Source: Peptoniphilaceae bacterium AMB_02 (GTDB lineage Bacteria > Bacillota > Clostridia > Tissierellales > Peptoniphilaceae). From it: DNA of 64,000 bases. A model generated the notes under the pieces. The model searched no databases. It was not told the DNA's origin and saw only the letters and a program-made list of their open reading frames with translations. Location: positions 1,228,001 through 1,292,000 of the forward strand of contig CP143259.1 in assembly GCA_036321625.1 (NCBI GenBank), given 5' to 3'. The translations under genes and the position numbers were made by a program. Each line of letters starts with the position of its first letter. The stretch's first letter is position 1. Shown here piece by piece: positions 18,923 to 28,648 of the stretch.

Positions 18923-19619
18923 ATTTTGCCCTTACCACCACGGGTATAGAAGTTTCTATATCAAACTCACTTTTATCAAAACCTCCAAATACCTCTATAT
19001 CTTTAAATCCGTTTTTATTCAATATATTTAGCATATCTTCTATGAGTAATGGGTACAGTATTTCATCGTTCTCCAATCTATTTCCGTCTACATAAAGCAA
19101 AGTATTGAATCTTATTTTTTCACCTTCTCTATAATATCTACGTTCGAAAGTCAGCTTATCAGTTTTAATATCCGGCAGCGATCCAAGATACTCTTCTTCC
19201 TGCTTTAAAAAAGGAACGAAATTAATCCACTGCAAAACCAAATAACCATTGGTAATTTTCTTTTTTACTTCAGATATAAAATATTCAATCTCATTCAAAT
19301 CAGATAAATGAGGAAGTGAATTTCCTATGCAATAAACAAGATCGAAATGACCATCAATTTCTGATACATCAAGCATATTCATTACTATAGCATCCACTCC
19401 GTTTTGATTTTTGGCTATATCTATCATTTCTGCTTCTAAATCAATTCCCAGTACTTCCTTACCTCTCTTATTTAGGTTTTCAGCAACCTTTCCTGTTCCA
19501 CATGCAATATCCAGTACCTTTATACCTTTAGCCGATTCATATAAAAAATTTATTTGAGCATTCGAAGGTCTAAAAATTTCTTCATAATACTTTACAATGG
19601 AACTATAAAAATCACTCAT
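18909..19619 (-). CDS. Class I SAM-dependent methyltransferase
   Basis: The 236-aa protein carries the SAM-binding motif I KVLDIACGTGKVAENL and the acidic motif VLGIDLEAEMIDIA. Its substrate cannot be told from sequence. It lies 15 bp after the MerR-type gene and overlaps the glycosylase gene, suggesting one transcript regulator-methyltransferase-glycosylase under the MerR promoter region. Confidence 0.85.
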   Translation of the reverse strand: MSDFYSSIVKYYEEIFRPSNAQINFLYESAKGIKVLDIACGTGKVAENLNKRGKEVLGIDLEAEMIDIAKNQNGVDAIVMNMLDVSEIDGHFDLVYCIGNSLPHLSDLNEIEYFISEVKKKITNGYLVLQWINFVPFLKQEEEYLGSLPDIKTDKLTFERRYYREGEKIRFNTLLYVDGNRLENDEILYPLLIEDMLNILNKNGFKDIEVFGGFDKSEFDIETSIPVVVRAKYERD

Positions 19620-19634
19620 TATTTGTCTCCTTCC

Positions 19635-20447
19635 TTAGATTTTCTCAACTCTTACTTGTATTTCCGTAACAAATTCACTGATTCTAGACGTACTGTGGAT
19701 GTCTAATCTATAAATTTCGATTACAGGATATATAATTTTAAAACCACTTTCAGAAATATTCTCTAATAATTCCTGATATAGTGTATCACCTTTCTCATAT
19801 TCACCTTTATAAATAATGGTCGCATAATGCCCTTTAGGTAGAACTGCATCATAGTCTTCTTCATTATCATCGAGCAGAAAGAATACATTCTGATAATCCG
19901 AAAACTCTCCTCTTCTGATACCACTTCTGGTAATCATCGCTCCCATATCTTTACTCGCAAACAACATAAGACTTGAATCATCTCTACTTTCCAGTTTTCT
20001 AAAAGCTAGATCTATCTCTTCATCAGACTCAAAATCTCCTTCTATAAATATTATTTTGCGATCACCGATATCTTTGAAGATAACAGATTCATATTTGTCA
20101 AATTTTCTTATATCCTTTAATGACTTTAATCGCATTTCCAAATACTTTTTTTGTTTTAACAATGGAGTGATTTCTTTCTCTATGAAATTTATTTCACTTA
20201 CAATTAAATCAATACTACGATCCAAAGATCTATTGTCTATATAATCTTTGATTTGATTAATCGTAAAACCCAGCTTTCTCATGTCTTTTATTATATTTAA
20301 CTTCCACACATCATCCAGTCCATATATTCTATACCCATTATTTGCTCTTTTAGGATTAAGTAGACCTTTTTTTTCATAATGCCTTAATGAATCAGAACTT
20401 AGGTCATATATTTTACTTATTTCTCCAATTTTATATTCTTTTTTCAT
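19635..20447 (-). CDS. MerR-family regulator with C-terminal effector-binding (GyrI-like) domain
   Basis: The 270-aa protein has an N-terminal MerR winged HTH (KIGEISKIYDLSSDSLRHYEKKGLL), a dimerisation coiled coil (about 80-115) and a C-terminal region of about 150 aa with beta-strand pattern like BmrR/multidrug-binding domains. I set the start at ATG 20447; AAGGAGG is 13 bases upstream, a slightly long spacing. It is divergent from a MATE pump with a textbook operator between, so it probably senses drugs and activates the pump. Confidence 0.85.
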   Translation of the reverse strand: MKKEYKIGEISKIYDLSSDSLRHYEKKGLLNPKRANNGYRIYGLDDVWKLNIIKDMRKLGFTINQIKDYIDNRSLDRSIDLIVSEINFIEKEITPLLKQKKYLEMRLKSLKDIRKFDKYESVIFKDIGDRKIIFIEGDFESDEEIDLAFRKLESRDDSSLMLFASKDMGAMITRSGIRRGEFSDYQNVFFLLDDNEEDYDAVLPKGHYATIIYKGEYEKGDTLYQELLENISESGFKIIYPVIEIYRLDIHSTSRISEFVTEIQVRVEKI

Positions 20448-20465
20448 AGTTTTAACACAACCTCC

Positions 20466-20496
20466 TTGACCTTGGTACTGCTCCAAGGTTTATTAT
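20466..20496 (+). promoter_or_regulatory. MerR-type promoter/operator with 19-bp spacer driving the MATE gene
   Basis: TTGACC (20466-20471) and TATTAT (20491-20496) are separated by exactly 19 bp, the stretched spacer that MerR proteins untwist. Within it ACCTTGG-TACTGCT-CCAAGGT is a perfect 7-bp inverted repeat (20469-20489). The same dyad lies just downstream of an AT-rich -10-like region for the leftward regulator gene, so autoregulation is likely. Confidence 0.85.
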
Positions 20497-20572
20497 ATAT
20501 TAGTGAGTAATTATAGTATAGTACAATTTAAAACTTTACTATAAATCTCGAATTATAAGAAAGGATGTTTTT

Positions 20573-21958
20573 ATGCAGTACCTAGGAAGCTCAGGCCCCG
20601 GACTGAGACGACAGTTTTATAAATATTTACTACCATCAATCGGGGCGATGTGGTTCTTTTCAATCTATACCATGATTGACGGCATCTTTGTAGGAAAAGG
20701 TGTTGGACCAAATGCATTAGCAGCTGTAAATCTTTCCATGCCTTTTATTAGCACAGTATTTGCTCTGGCATTATTATTCTCAGTTGGAGGCTCTACACTT
20801 ATTACCTTTAACCTTGGAAAAAGAGATTACAATAATAGTAATAAAATATTCACATTGACATTAATTCTAGTAATGATAGTAAGTATCTTTATTTCACTTA
20901 TAGCATTAATAAATTTAGATTCTCTAGTAAATATGCTTGGATCATCAAGTCAGACTGCCCCATACGTTAAAGATTACTTAAGGATAATTATTATATTCAG
21001 TCCATTTTTTATGCTTGCCTATACTCTGGAAATTTTAGTAAAAGCAGATGGAAATCCCGGACATTCACTTATATTAGTATTTATATCAGCTGTGATAAAT
21101 ATAGTTTTGGATTATGTACTCGTTATCAAATATAATTATGGAATAAAAGGAGCAGCAGTAGCGACCGGTATATCACAAATGATTGCCTGTATCGGTTATT
21201 TGACTCATTTTATCCTTGGTAAAGCTCAGTTAAAAATCGTAAAACCTGATTTTAGCTTTGATTATATAAAATCTATAATAAAACTGGGTTTTCCTGAATC
21301 TTTAACCGAGTTTTCAGGTGGATTTGCAACATTTATGTTTAACTTTGCAATCATCAGATACCTTAACAGTGATGCAATAGCTGCTTTTTCTGTAATCATG
21401 TATATGAATAATCTGGTTTTATCTACTATGGTTGCAATAAATCAAGGAGTACAGCCGCTTATAAGCTTTTATCATGGGAAAGCCGATGGACAGTGTATTA
21501 AAAAATTGTCTAAACTTACAATAAAATCAGCTATAATATGGAGTCTGTTTTTCTTTATACTTTCCAGATTATTAACTGCTGAGATAGTGTCATTATTCAT
21601 ATCACATGAAAACACCGAACTATACAATATATCAGTGCAGGGATTAAAACTGTATAGCTATAGCTTCTTAATAGCAGGATTTAATATAATAATTTCCGGC
21701 TTTTTAACAGCTATTAAAAATTCAGGTTCAGCAATGATCGTTTCAACACTTAGAGGATATGTTACCATTTCGTTTACCCTTCTTGTACTCCCAATCATGA
21801 TTGGTTCTCAAGGCATTTGGCTATCAGCGATAATCAGTGAGTTATTAACTATAATTATTTCAATAATTATTTTGCGTAGAGATTTACCGAAACTTAGAAC
21901 TTCTATGAATAAATTTAGAGTGAAAGCACCTGTAGTACCTGAACTCAATACGCAATAA
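20573..21958 (+). CDS. MATE family efflux transporter
   Basis: The 461-aa protein has about 12 membrane segments in two six-helix halves, with GVGPNALAAVNLSMPFI and VATGISQM as MATE-type stretches. MATE transporters use Na+ or H+ gradients to export cationic drugs. The leading MerR operator suggests inducible multidrug export. It starts after AAGGATG and ends with a strong terminator. Confidence 0.9.
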   Translation: MQYLGSSGPGLRRQFYKYLLPSIGAMWFFSIYTMIDGIFVGKGVGPNALAAVNLSMPFISTVFALALLFSVGGSTLITFNLGKRDYNNSNKIFTLTLILVMIVSIFISLIALINLDSLVNMLGSSSQTAPYVKDYLRIIIIFSPFFMLAYTLEILVKADGNPGHSLILVFISAVINIVLDYVLVIKYNYGIKGAAVATGISQMIACIGYLTHFILGKAQLKIVKPDFSFDYIKSIIKLGFPESLTEFSGGFATFMFNFAIIRYLNSDAIAAFSVIMYMNNLVLSTMVAINQGVQPLISFYHGKADGQCIKKLSKLTIKSAIIWSLFFFILSRLLTAEIVSLFISHENTELYNISVQGLKLYSYSFLIAGFNIIISGFLTAIKNSGSAMIVSTLRGYVTISFTLLVLPIMIGSQGIWLSAIISELLTIIISIIILRRDLPKLRTSMNKFRVKAPVVPELNTQ

Positions 21959-21966
21959 TTAAAAAG

Positions 21967-21999
21967 AGAAAAACTTAAATAACAAGTTTTTCTTTTTTT
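21967..21999 (+). terminator. Intrinsic terminator after the MATE gene
   Basis: AGAAAAACTT-AAATAAC-AAGTTTTTCT followed by TTTTTT, 8 bp after the stop codon. Confidence 0.85.
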
Positions 22000-22372
22000 G
22001 TTTCTGTTCATCTGAACTGGCAACAGTCCTTTAATTTGTTTTTAAATCAATATAAGCTTTTATAATATTAATTTAAAGATAAATCCTTAATTTCCTAACT
22101 GGTGCGAAAAATCGAAGCCTGTGAGGTTTGCATATCATTATAAGGTTCTTTGTCACAATATCCAATGACATGCTCATCCTATCCATTTTAATTTGCTTAA
22201 AAGGGATTTGGCATAGAACTTAGTTAGTCATTTTATAATAATCTGTAATATTACTGAAATATTATTTTTCGGTATCCATGCATCAATAAATAAAAAGACT
22301 CAAAAAATATTTAAAACCTAAATTTGAGGTATAATATAAATATTAATTATATTATCTAAAACAGGAGCTATT
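22000..22372. other. Intergenic stretch without a recognised gene
   Basis: About 370 bp of AT-rich DNA. I see no ORF with a ribosome site, no RNA gene and no repeat. The last 60 bp should hold the promoter of the M20 peptidase gene. Confidence 0.5.
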
Positions 22373-23530
22373 ATGAGATATAGTGCTGACAACAATTCAA
22401 TCGACCATATTTCACTACTAAGTGAATTAATTGAGTTTCCTTCGATAAATCCTCCGGGAGATGAGGAACAGATATCCGAGTTTATTTACGAGTTTATGAC
22501 TAATAATAAAATAGAAACAATTCGTGTCCCGGTAACAGAGAAAAGGAATAATATTATTTCAAGACTAAAAGGTAAAAACTCGGAGAACGGAATTATCTTT
22601 ACCGGACATATGGACGTTGTTCCGGTCAGTTTAGAAGAAAAACAGAAATGGATTTCTGAACCTTTCACTCCTAAAATTAAGGAGAATAAAATCTATGGCA
22701 GGGGTTCTTGCGATATGAAATCAGGACTTGCTGCTGCTATGATATCGATGGTACGATTAGCCAGATCCAATACCATACCTGAACGAGATAATTACTTGGT
22801 TGCAACAGTGGATGAAGAAGATTCTATGTTAGGTTCAAAAGAATTATGGAATCATCCTCTTTTATTGAATGCTACTGAAGTTATAGTCTGTGAACCTACA
22901 AAGTTGAAAGTATGTACAGCCAGCAGAGGTAGAACTTATGGACTTATAACCGTAAAGGGGCAAACCGGTCATGGTAGTAGTTTTAAAAAAGAAAATAATG
23001 CAATACTGATAGCAAACCTAATAATTGAAAAAATGCTCCAAACAAATTTTGATGAATTTGCAAATCCGGAATATGGAGATTCGTTTTGGCAGCCTCTTGC
23101 CATCAATGCAGGTGTTGAACCTTGTGTTGTACCTGATATTTGTACTATGAAAATAGACGCACGATTAACAATAGGCCATAATCCGAAAGATATTTGGAGT
23201 AAATTAAACTCCATATTAAATGAAATCTATTCAGTTTATCCTAATATTAACATAGAATACAATATAATTGACGAGCGTGAGCCATGGGAAACAGATAAAA
23301 ATAGTAAATTATATAAAAAGGTTAAAGATACTTTTAACGAAATGGGTTTACCCTTAGAGACCGATTATTTTCCCGGAACTACTGATGGAACAATCCTTAG
23401 AAGAGCAAATAGAGAGGTTCTGATAATAGGACCTGGAGATTTGAAATATGCTCATAGAGAAAATGAACATATATCTATAGCTGAATATGAGCTTGCAATT
23501 GAAATGTATTATAAGATTATGCAAAAATAA
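22373..23530 (+). CDS. M20 family metallopeptidase (ArgE/DapE-type deacylase)
   Basis: The 385-aa protein shows the M20 metal-site motifs: FTGHMDVVP (His/Asp), YGRGSCDMKSGLAA, VDEEDSMLGS with the catalytic Glu-Glu, and a C-terminal YAHRENEHI. A dimerisation domain insertion lies at about 185-300. The family removes acyl groups or cleaves dipeptides; ArgE and DapE are members but the substrate here cannot be fixed, so I give no symbol. It is monocistronic with its own terminator. Confidence 0.85.
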   Translation: MRYSADNNSIDHISLLSELIEFPSINPPGDEEQISEFIYEFMTNNKIETIRVPVTEKRNNIISRLKGKNSENGIIFTGHMDVVPVSLEEKQKWISEPFTPKIKENKIYGRGSCDMKSGLAAAMISMVRLARSNTIPERDNYLVATVDEEDSMLGSKELWNHPLLLNATEVIVCEPTKLKVCTASRGRTYGLITVKGQTGHGSSFKKENNAILIANLIIEKMLQTNFDEFANPEYGDSFWQPLAINAGVEPCVVPDICTMKIDARLTIGHNPKDIWSKLNSILNEIYSVYPNINIEYNIIDEREPWETDKNSKLYKKVKDTFNEMGLPLETDYFPGTTDGTILRRANREVLIIGPGDLKYAHRENEHISIAEYELAIEMYYKIMQK

Positions 23531-23546
23531 ATTGAATAGGCAAACA

Positions 23547-23569
23547 AACCTCTCAAACCATGAGAGGTT
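23547..23569 (+). terminator. Intrinsic terminator after the M20 peptidase
   Basis: AACCTCTCA-AACCA-TGAGAGGTT followed by CATTCTTTTG, 17 bp after the stop. Confidence 0.75.
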
Positions 23570-23801
23570 CATTCTTTTGTCTACTATAACTTTGGGGAGA
23601 GTTATAATAATTATCATTAGCTTAATAAATGATTGTACAACAGCCTTATTGTATTATGGATATATGTTCTTGTATTTGATATAATTGTTGTGGAAATTTA
23701 TTACAAAGTGATCTTCTATCTATAATTTGATAAATTATGAATACTTAGTTTTATTGCGAATGGTAATTTTTCTAAAAAAGATATTTAAAAATGTTTAAAA
23801 T

Positions 23802-23831
23802 AAAAAGAGCTTGCACATATACAAGCTCTTT
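23802..23831 (-). terminator. Terminator of the tRNA-Pro gene
   Basis: AAAGAGCTTG and CAAGCTCTTT form a 10-bp stem with an 8-nt loop. Leftward it ends in a T-tract, and it lies 5 bp after the tRNA 3' end. The 230 bp between it and the previous terminator hold nothing recognisable. Confidence 0.85.
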
Positions 23832-23835
23832 GATA

Positions 23836-23912
<77 letters not shown>

Positions 23913-23987
23913 ACAACAAATATTATTGTACTACATTTTAGTGTTTTTGTCACTTATGAATAATCAGTTAACATTTGAGGTGTTTTT

Positions 23988-25460
23988 ATGAATAGTTCTA
24001 ATAGATACTTATTAATCGAAAAAATAATGAATTATCTGTTCTTTATTACAATATTCTTTATCCCCATTGAGATATCAATTGATTTACATATAGGGAAAGT
24101 ACTCTCTCCGTATAAAATAAGCCTTGCAATACTTTGTCTTTTGTATCTATACATAATGATAAGATATTGGAATTACGAAAAATATAATATCAGCAATTCT
24201 GTCATTAAACTTATTAACAATTATAAATTCACCTTATTATTTATAATTCTTTACTTTGTCTTTGACTTGGTTTCCCTACTTTGGACTAATGATATTAGAT
24301 TTGCCTTAAAAAAATATATTACTATAATACCGATGATTGTAATCTTTGGTTATGCAACTCTCTATTTATTTAAACCTTATGTAACAAATAAAATGAGATT
24401 TCAGAGAACCAGAAAAATTTGTTTGGTTTTAGGAATAGTAGCACTCTCTATGTCTATGGCAACTTGGATAATTTATTTTATCTATAACAGAACATATTTT
24501 ATACTTAGAATGTCCTTAAGCCATGATTATAACCAGTATATCTTATCGATACTTTTTGGATATATCTGTGGTGTATTTTATATATTTACCATGAAAAAAA
24601 CAAATTATTCAATAATATCCTTTTTTGCTTATTCATTGGTAATCCTTCCCCTATTTCAAATATCGGGGTCAAGACGGACAATGCTTATTTATATACCGTT
24701 ATTCATAATTTTTACACTATACCTATTATTTAAACTGTATAGATTAAAAATGAACAAAAAAATATTAATGAGCATTTTGATATCAATTCTAATTTTAATA
24801 CTGAATTTTTCAATTATAAAAGGATATGAAATCCATGCAGGTAAAGTATATGAAAGGCTATATCAAGAAGCTTTGGATAGTGGACTAGAACCTGTATCTG
24901 CTGCTAAGAATAGACAGGAAGGCATAATTCAGGATTTCAGATTGGAAAAGGATTTAAAATTCAAATCTGATACGATAAAATCAGGTGAAGCATTGAGTAT
25001 TAGAAATACCTTATGGAAAATTGCAATAGATGAAATCAAGAGTTTTAATACTAGAGAATTTTTAATCGGAAAAGGTGCATCACATCAAAAAGACTTATAC
25101 AGAACCGAGAAAGCATTAAATATATTGTACCCTGATGAGATGCCAGAAGAAATTTCCGGCTTCAAGCATCCACATTCAATGGTTTTCGTAGAATTATTAA
25201 ATGGAGGAATCATCAAGCTTTCCATATGTTTAGGTATTATAATCTCTATACTAGTATACTCAATTAACCTAGTTAAGAAAAAATACTTTGTAGGTTTAAT
25301 ATTAGTCCTTATATATGGAGCTATTTTATTGTACAGTCAGCTCATAGACTCTATATATGGAATCCCTGAAAACAGATTGACATGGATATACTTCATTATA
25401 GTTATGGGAGTAATAAGCTATGAAGAAGAAGATCAACTAAATTTTTTAAGTTCAAATTAA
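23988..25460 (+). CDS. O-antigen ligase/Wzy-like polytopic membrane protein
   Basis: The 490-aa protein has about ten membrane helices and a long extracytoplasmic loop (about 270-400), with SGSRRTMLIYIPL and FKHPHSMVFVELLNGG. This matches the Wzy_C/O-antigen-ligase family, which in Gram-positives polymerises or ligates cell-wall or capsular glycans. No glycosyltransferases adjoin it, so its substrate is unknown. The start follows GAGGTG. Confidence 0.75.
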   Translation: MNSSNRYLLIEKIMNYLFFITIFFIPIEISIDLHIGKVLSPYKISLAILCLLYLYIMIRYWNYEKYNISNSVIKLINNYKFTLLFIILYFVFDLVSLLWTNDIRFALKKYITIIPMIVIFGYATLYLFKPYVTNKMRFQRTRKICLVLGIVALSMSMATWIIYFIYNRTYFILRMSLSHDYNQYILSILFGYICGVFYIFTMKKTNYSIISFFAYSLVILPLFQISGSRRTMLIYIPLFIIFTLYLLFKLYRLKMNKKILMSILISILILILNFSIIKGYEIHAGKVYERLYQEALDSGLEPVSAAKNRQEGIIQDFRLEKDLKFKSDTIKSGEALSIRNTLWKIAIDEIKSFNTREFLIGKGASHQKDLYRTEKALNILYPDEMPEEISGFKHPHSMVFVELLNGGIIKLSICLGIIISILVYSINLVKKKYFVGLILVLIYGAILLYSQLIDSIYGIPENRLTWIYFIIVMGVISYEEEDQLNFLSSN

Positions 25461-25463
25461 TTT

Positions 25464-25505
25464 AAAATCCCCAAAGTTCTATGAAAATGAACTTTTGGGG
25501 ATTTT
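25464..25505. terminator. Bidirectional terminator
   Basis: AAAATCCCCAAAGTTC pairs with GAACTTTTGGGGATTTT (one bulge) between convergent genes; A- and T-tracts on both sides. Confidence 0.88.
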
Positions 25506-25522
25506 CTAATATCTTTTGAACT

Positions 25523-26056
25523 TTATTTACTAAGTACCTCTCTGGCTTTTTCTAACATAAACTCATTAAAATCTATACCATCAATTTTTATTATCTCAGG
25601 ATTCATATAATCGATCATAACTTTGAAGAAGTTAACTATTAACACATTATCTTCAACATAGTAAGTATCAAAATGACCGGGAACAAATGCTACTTCCAAA
25701 TTTTCTATTTGAGTGTTTTCTTTGAATTCATCATATAATACATCTAAATTTAGAAGTTTTATAGGTTTCAACATAGCTCTCATATTATCAAGATCTTCCA
25801 TCATCCATAGATTATTATTCCAAAATCTGGAATCTTTTTTACTAGGATTATTTAGTCTTTCACGATTCATAATCGCAGACAATACACTTCTAAATGATTC
25901 TGCACTGAAATCTTCAGCATAAAGTGGCTTCATTTCATCCTTTTGCGATATTTCTACGAAATATGAATCCGCTACCTTGCCTTTACTGCTGCTTGTTTCC
26001 CAAAAATACTGCATCAACTCAATAATCTCATAATTAATCTTTATACTCTTTAACAT
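25523..26056 (-). CDS. Conserved hypothetical protein, 177 aa
   Basis: I do not recognise a named function. The protein is soluble, acidic, without signal peptide or membrane segment. It contains DSRFWNNNLWMMEDLDNMR and VAFVPGHFDTYYVEDN, both rich in aromatic residues and apparently conserved blocks. I chose ATG 26056 because GAGGTG lies 4 bases upstream; the open frame runs further without a ribosome site. It may belong to an uncharacterised family shared by spirochaetes and Firmicutes, but that is from memory only. Confidence 0.6.
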   Translation of the reverse strand: MLKSIKINYEIIELMQYFWETSSSKGKVADSYFVEISQKDEMKPLYAEDFSAESFRSVLSAIMNRERLNNPSKKDSRFWNNNLWMMEDLDNMRAMLKPIKLLNLDVLYDEFKENTQIENLEVAFVPGHFDTYYVEDNVLIVNFFKVMIDYMNPEIIKIDGIDFNEFMLEKAREVLSK

Positions 26057-26206
26057 AAGACACCTCTTTTGTATTGTTATATAACTTTTTCCATAGATAG
26101 TATATAGCAAAACGTTATCTAACTCAATATTTAATTTTACACAAATAATACTGGACATTATTACAAATAATTAATATAATCTCTATATCGTTTAGGAGTT
26201 GATTAT

Positions 26207-27109
26207 ATGAGCAATAAGAGAAAAGCAGATATATTTTTAATATTGGTTACCGCATTTTGGGGTATTTCTTTTTATTTAACCAAAGTAGCCCTAATAGAAA
26301 TGGGAGTATTTACTCTAAATGCGTTTAGATTTTTATTGGCATTTGGTATTGTTTTTATTTCTTTAATGAAAAAAACTTTAAGTGTAAACTTTCAAACACT
26401 TAAATACGCTGTATTGTCGGGCATACCGGTTGTAATCTCATATATGGCATACTCATATGGTATATTGAACACCAGTATTTCCAATGCCGCTTTTTTATGT
26501 TGCATGGCCGTTTTATTTACTCCAATCTTTAGTTTTTTAATAGACGGTACAGTACCTAAGATTAACTTTATGATAGCACTCTTGATTTGCATCCCGGGTA
26601 TTGCATTTATAACCATGGACGGCACGCTTTCATTTTCAAAGGGCGATATTTTTTGCATACTATGTGCAATGTCCTATGCCCTAAGCATAATAATAGTTGA
26701 AAAAGGCGTTAATAAGAGTGAAGTAGATGCATTTAATCTGGGCGTTTATCAGCTCGGATTTGTAGGAATTTCATATCTAATCTTAGCCTTTATATTTGAG
26801 AAGCCAACCATGCCGACTACATTATCTACATGGACAAGTGTTTTATTCTTAGCCATTTTCTGTACGGGTTTTGCTGTAATAGTTCAATCCATAGCACAGA
26901 AACATACTACAGCTTCAAATGTAGGCTTAATATTTACTCTGGAACCAATTTTTGCTTCAATATCATCGTACCTAATACTTGGTGAAATTATGACAAGTGC
27001 TCAAATGATTGGTGCCTCAGCCATCATCTTATCGATATTTATACTTGAATTTGATTGGGAAAAACTTTCACATTTAAAATATTTACAAAATCGAGTTGGA
27101 GATAATTAA
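26207..27109 (+). CDS. DMT superfamily transporter (EamA domains)
   Basis: A 300-aa protein with ten predicted membrane helices in two EamA repeats (about 5-135 and 145-285), including LVTAFWGISFYLTKVAL and the repeat-2 ending TLEPIFASISSYLILGE. Members export metabolites or amino acids. The start follows AGGAGTTGATT. Substrate unknown. Confidence 0.85.
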   Translation: MSNKRKADIFLILVTAFWGISFYLTKVALIEMGVFTLNAFRFLLAFGIVFISLMKKTLSVNFQTLKYAVLSGIPVVISYMAYSYGILNTSISNAAFLCCMAVLFTPIFSFLIDGTVPKINFMIALLICIPGIAFITMDGTLSFSKGDIFCILCAMSYALSIIIVEKGVNKSEVDAFNLGVYQLGFVGISYLILAFIFEKPTMPTTLSTWTSVLFLAIFCTGFAVIVQSIAQKHTTASNVGLIFTLEPIFASISSYLILGEIMTSAQMIGASAIILSIFILEFDWEKLSHLKYLQNRVGDN

Positions 27110-27190
27110 TTATCTTAAATACCCTCCGCTCAAACCACCGTATGTACACTTCGCGAATATAGCGGTTCTATAGTTTAATCCTACTTAATT

Positions 27191-27230
27191 AAAATAGCTA
27201 ACTAAGGATATAACTTTAATTAGCTATTTT
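27191..27230. terminator. Bidirectional terminator between EamA and macrodomain genes
   Basis: AAAATAGCTAA and TTAGCTATTTT (11 bp) flank an 18-nt loop, AT-rich on both sides, between convergent genes. Confidence 0.75.
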
Positions 27231-27234
27231 ATAT

Positions 27235-27762
27235 TTATAAGGGTTCAATATTATATACCTTGTGGTTATACTCAATCTTTCCTTCGTATTTATCTAGAAT
27301 TTCACTATCATATATTAATAAATAGACCATCATATCTTTCATTTTTAAATAATCTTCTAGTGATTTTATTGCGATTTCAAGTGCCAATTGTTTGGGAAAA
27401 CCGAAAGCACCTGCTGATATTAATGGGAAAGCAATACTATTAAATCCATTTTTTGCAGCTATATCCAGAGAATTATTATAAGCCGTCCTAAGTATTTCCT
27501 CCTCATCGCTAATACCACCATTCCAAATAGGACCTACTGTGTGGATGATATACTTTGTAGGTAAATTATAAGCCTTAGTCATCTTTGCTTCTCCTATCCC
27601 ACAACCATTAAGCTTTCTACATGCATCAGCTAACCTGGGACCCGCAGCTCTGTGAATCGCTCCATCCACTCCTCCCCCTCCGGAAAGTCTGGTATTTGCA
27701 GCATTTACTATAGCATCAACATTGATTTTTGTAATATCGCCATATACGATTTTTAAACTCAT
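27235..27762 (-). CDS. Macrodomain protein, probable O-acetyl-ADP-ribose deacetylase
   Basis: The 175-aa protein is a single macrodomain: GDITKINVDAIVNAANTRL with the ADP-ribose-contacting Asn residues, GGGGVDGAIHRAAG and HTVGPIWNG, then ISAGAFGFPKQLA. This is the MacroD/YmdB type that hydrolyses O-acetyl-ADP-ribose or removes ADP-ribose from proteins. No sirtuin or ADP-ribosyltransferase gene is nearby, so a link to a toxin or sirtuin cannot be argued from context. Confidence 0.92.
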   Translation of the reverse strand: MSLKIVYGDITKINVDAIVNAANTRLSGGGGVDGAIHRAAGPRLADACRKLNGCGIGEAKMTKAYNLPTKYIIHTVGPIWNGGISDEEEILRTAYNNSLDIAAKNGFNSIAFPLISAGAFGFPKQLALEIAIKSLEDYLKMKDMMVYLLIYDSEILDKYEGKIEYNHKVYNIEPL

Positions 27763-27857
27763 GATATCACCTCTGACTAAAATCGATTTTATTAATATTT
27801 TTACAATATGCCTATTTCTTATTTACCCAATATATATTTTTTTCAAATAAAAACATA

Positions 27858-27890
27858 AAAAAGCTACCTTGATTTTTAAGATAGCTTTTT
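27858..27890 (-). terminator. Intrinsic terminator after the class II aldolase
   Basis: Stem AAAAAGCTACCTT with AAGATAGCTTTTT (one mismatch), leftward T-tract, 37 bp after the stop. Confidence 0.8.
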
Positions 27891-27926
27891 GGTAGTTATT
27901 AATTTTCTTAAAGCAAATAGTGCACA

Positions 27927-28571
27927 TTATTTTCTCTGTCCGTAAGATTTAAACTTTTCAGCCATTAATGCCATTTCAGCATCATCCAGAATTACTGGCT
28001 CACCTATAGATTTAGCTCTATAGTATATTTCAGAACAGTACTCTATCTCTTCAATGATATTGAATGCATTAAGTAAATCATGAGCACCTGCAAGTATTCC
28101 ATGGTTTGCCAGTATAACAGCTCTTCTATCTTCCATTGCTTTTAAAGCATTTTCAGCCAATTCTCTACTTCCAAATGTAGCATAATCAGCACATCTCACG
28201 GTAGGTCCGGCAACTGCAATCATATAATGTGATGCAGGCAGTTCCCATCTAAGTGTTGCCAGTACAGTAGCAAAAGTAGTATGTGCATGAATAACTGCAT
28301 CGATGTCATCTCTATTATCATAAATAATCTTATGCATATACCACTCACTAGAAGGTACTTTATCTCCCTCTATGATTTCATTGTCAGCATTCATTATAAC
28401 TATATCTTCAGGTTTTATTTCGAAGAAATCAATGCCGGATGGTGTAATTGCCATTGTTTTGGCTTCCCTGTCATACACACTTAGATTTCCTCCGGTACCC
28501 TTGGTTAGATTATACTCAACTAATTTCTTGCCATATTCTATTAAGTCATATCTTGCTCGTTCCATTAACAT
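27927..28571 (-). CDS. Class II aldolase (L-fuculose/L-ribulose phosphate aldolase type)
   Basis: The 214-aa protein has GTGGNLSVYD, SSEWYMH with the catalytic Glu, HAHTTFATVLA with two zinc-binding His and ILANHGIL with the third. This is the FucA/AraD/adducin fold. FucA is the closest match by length and motif, but without fucose genes nearby the substrate stays open. It starts after GGGAGATACATT. Confidence 0.85.
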   Translation of the reverse strand: MLMERARYDLIEYGKKLVEYNLTKGTGGNLSVYDREAKTMAITPSGIDFFEIKPEDIVIMNADNEIIEGDKVPSSEWYMHKIIYDNRDDIDAVIHAHTTFATVLATLRWELPASHYMIAVAGPTVRCADYATFGSRELAENALKAMEDRRAVILANHGILAGAHDLLNAFNIIEEIEYCSEIYYRAKSIGEPVILDDAEMALMAEKFKSYGQRK

Positions 28572-28648
28572 AATGTATCTCCCAAAATTTTATTTGTACA
28601 AAAACTTTTTTCCATTCACCCAAGTTTTATGTTTTCTATGTTATTTAA

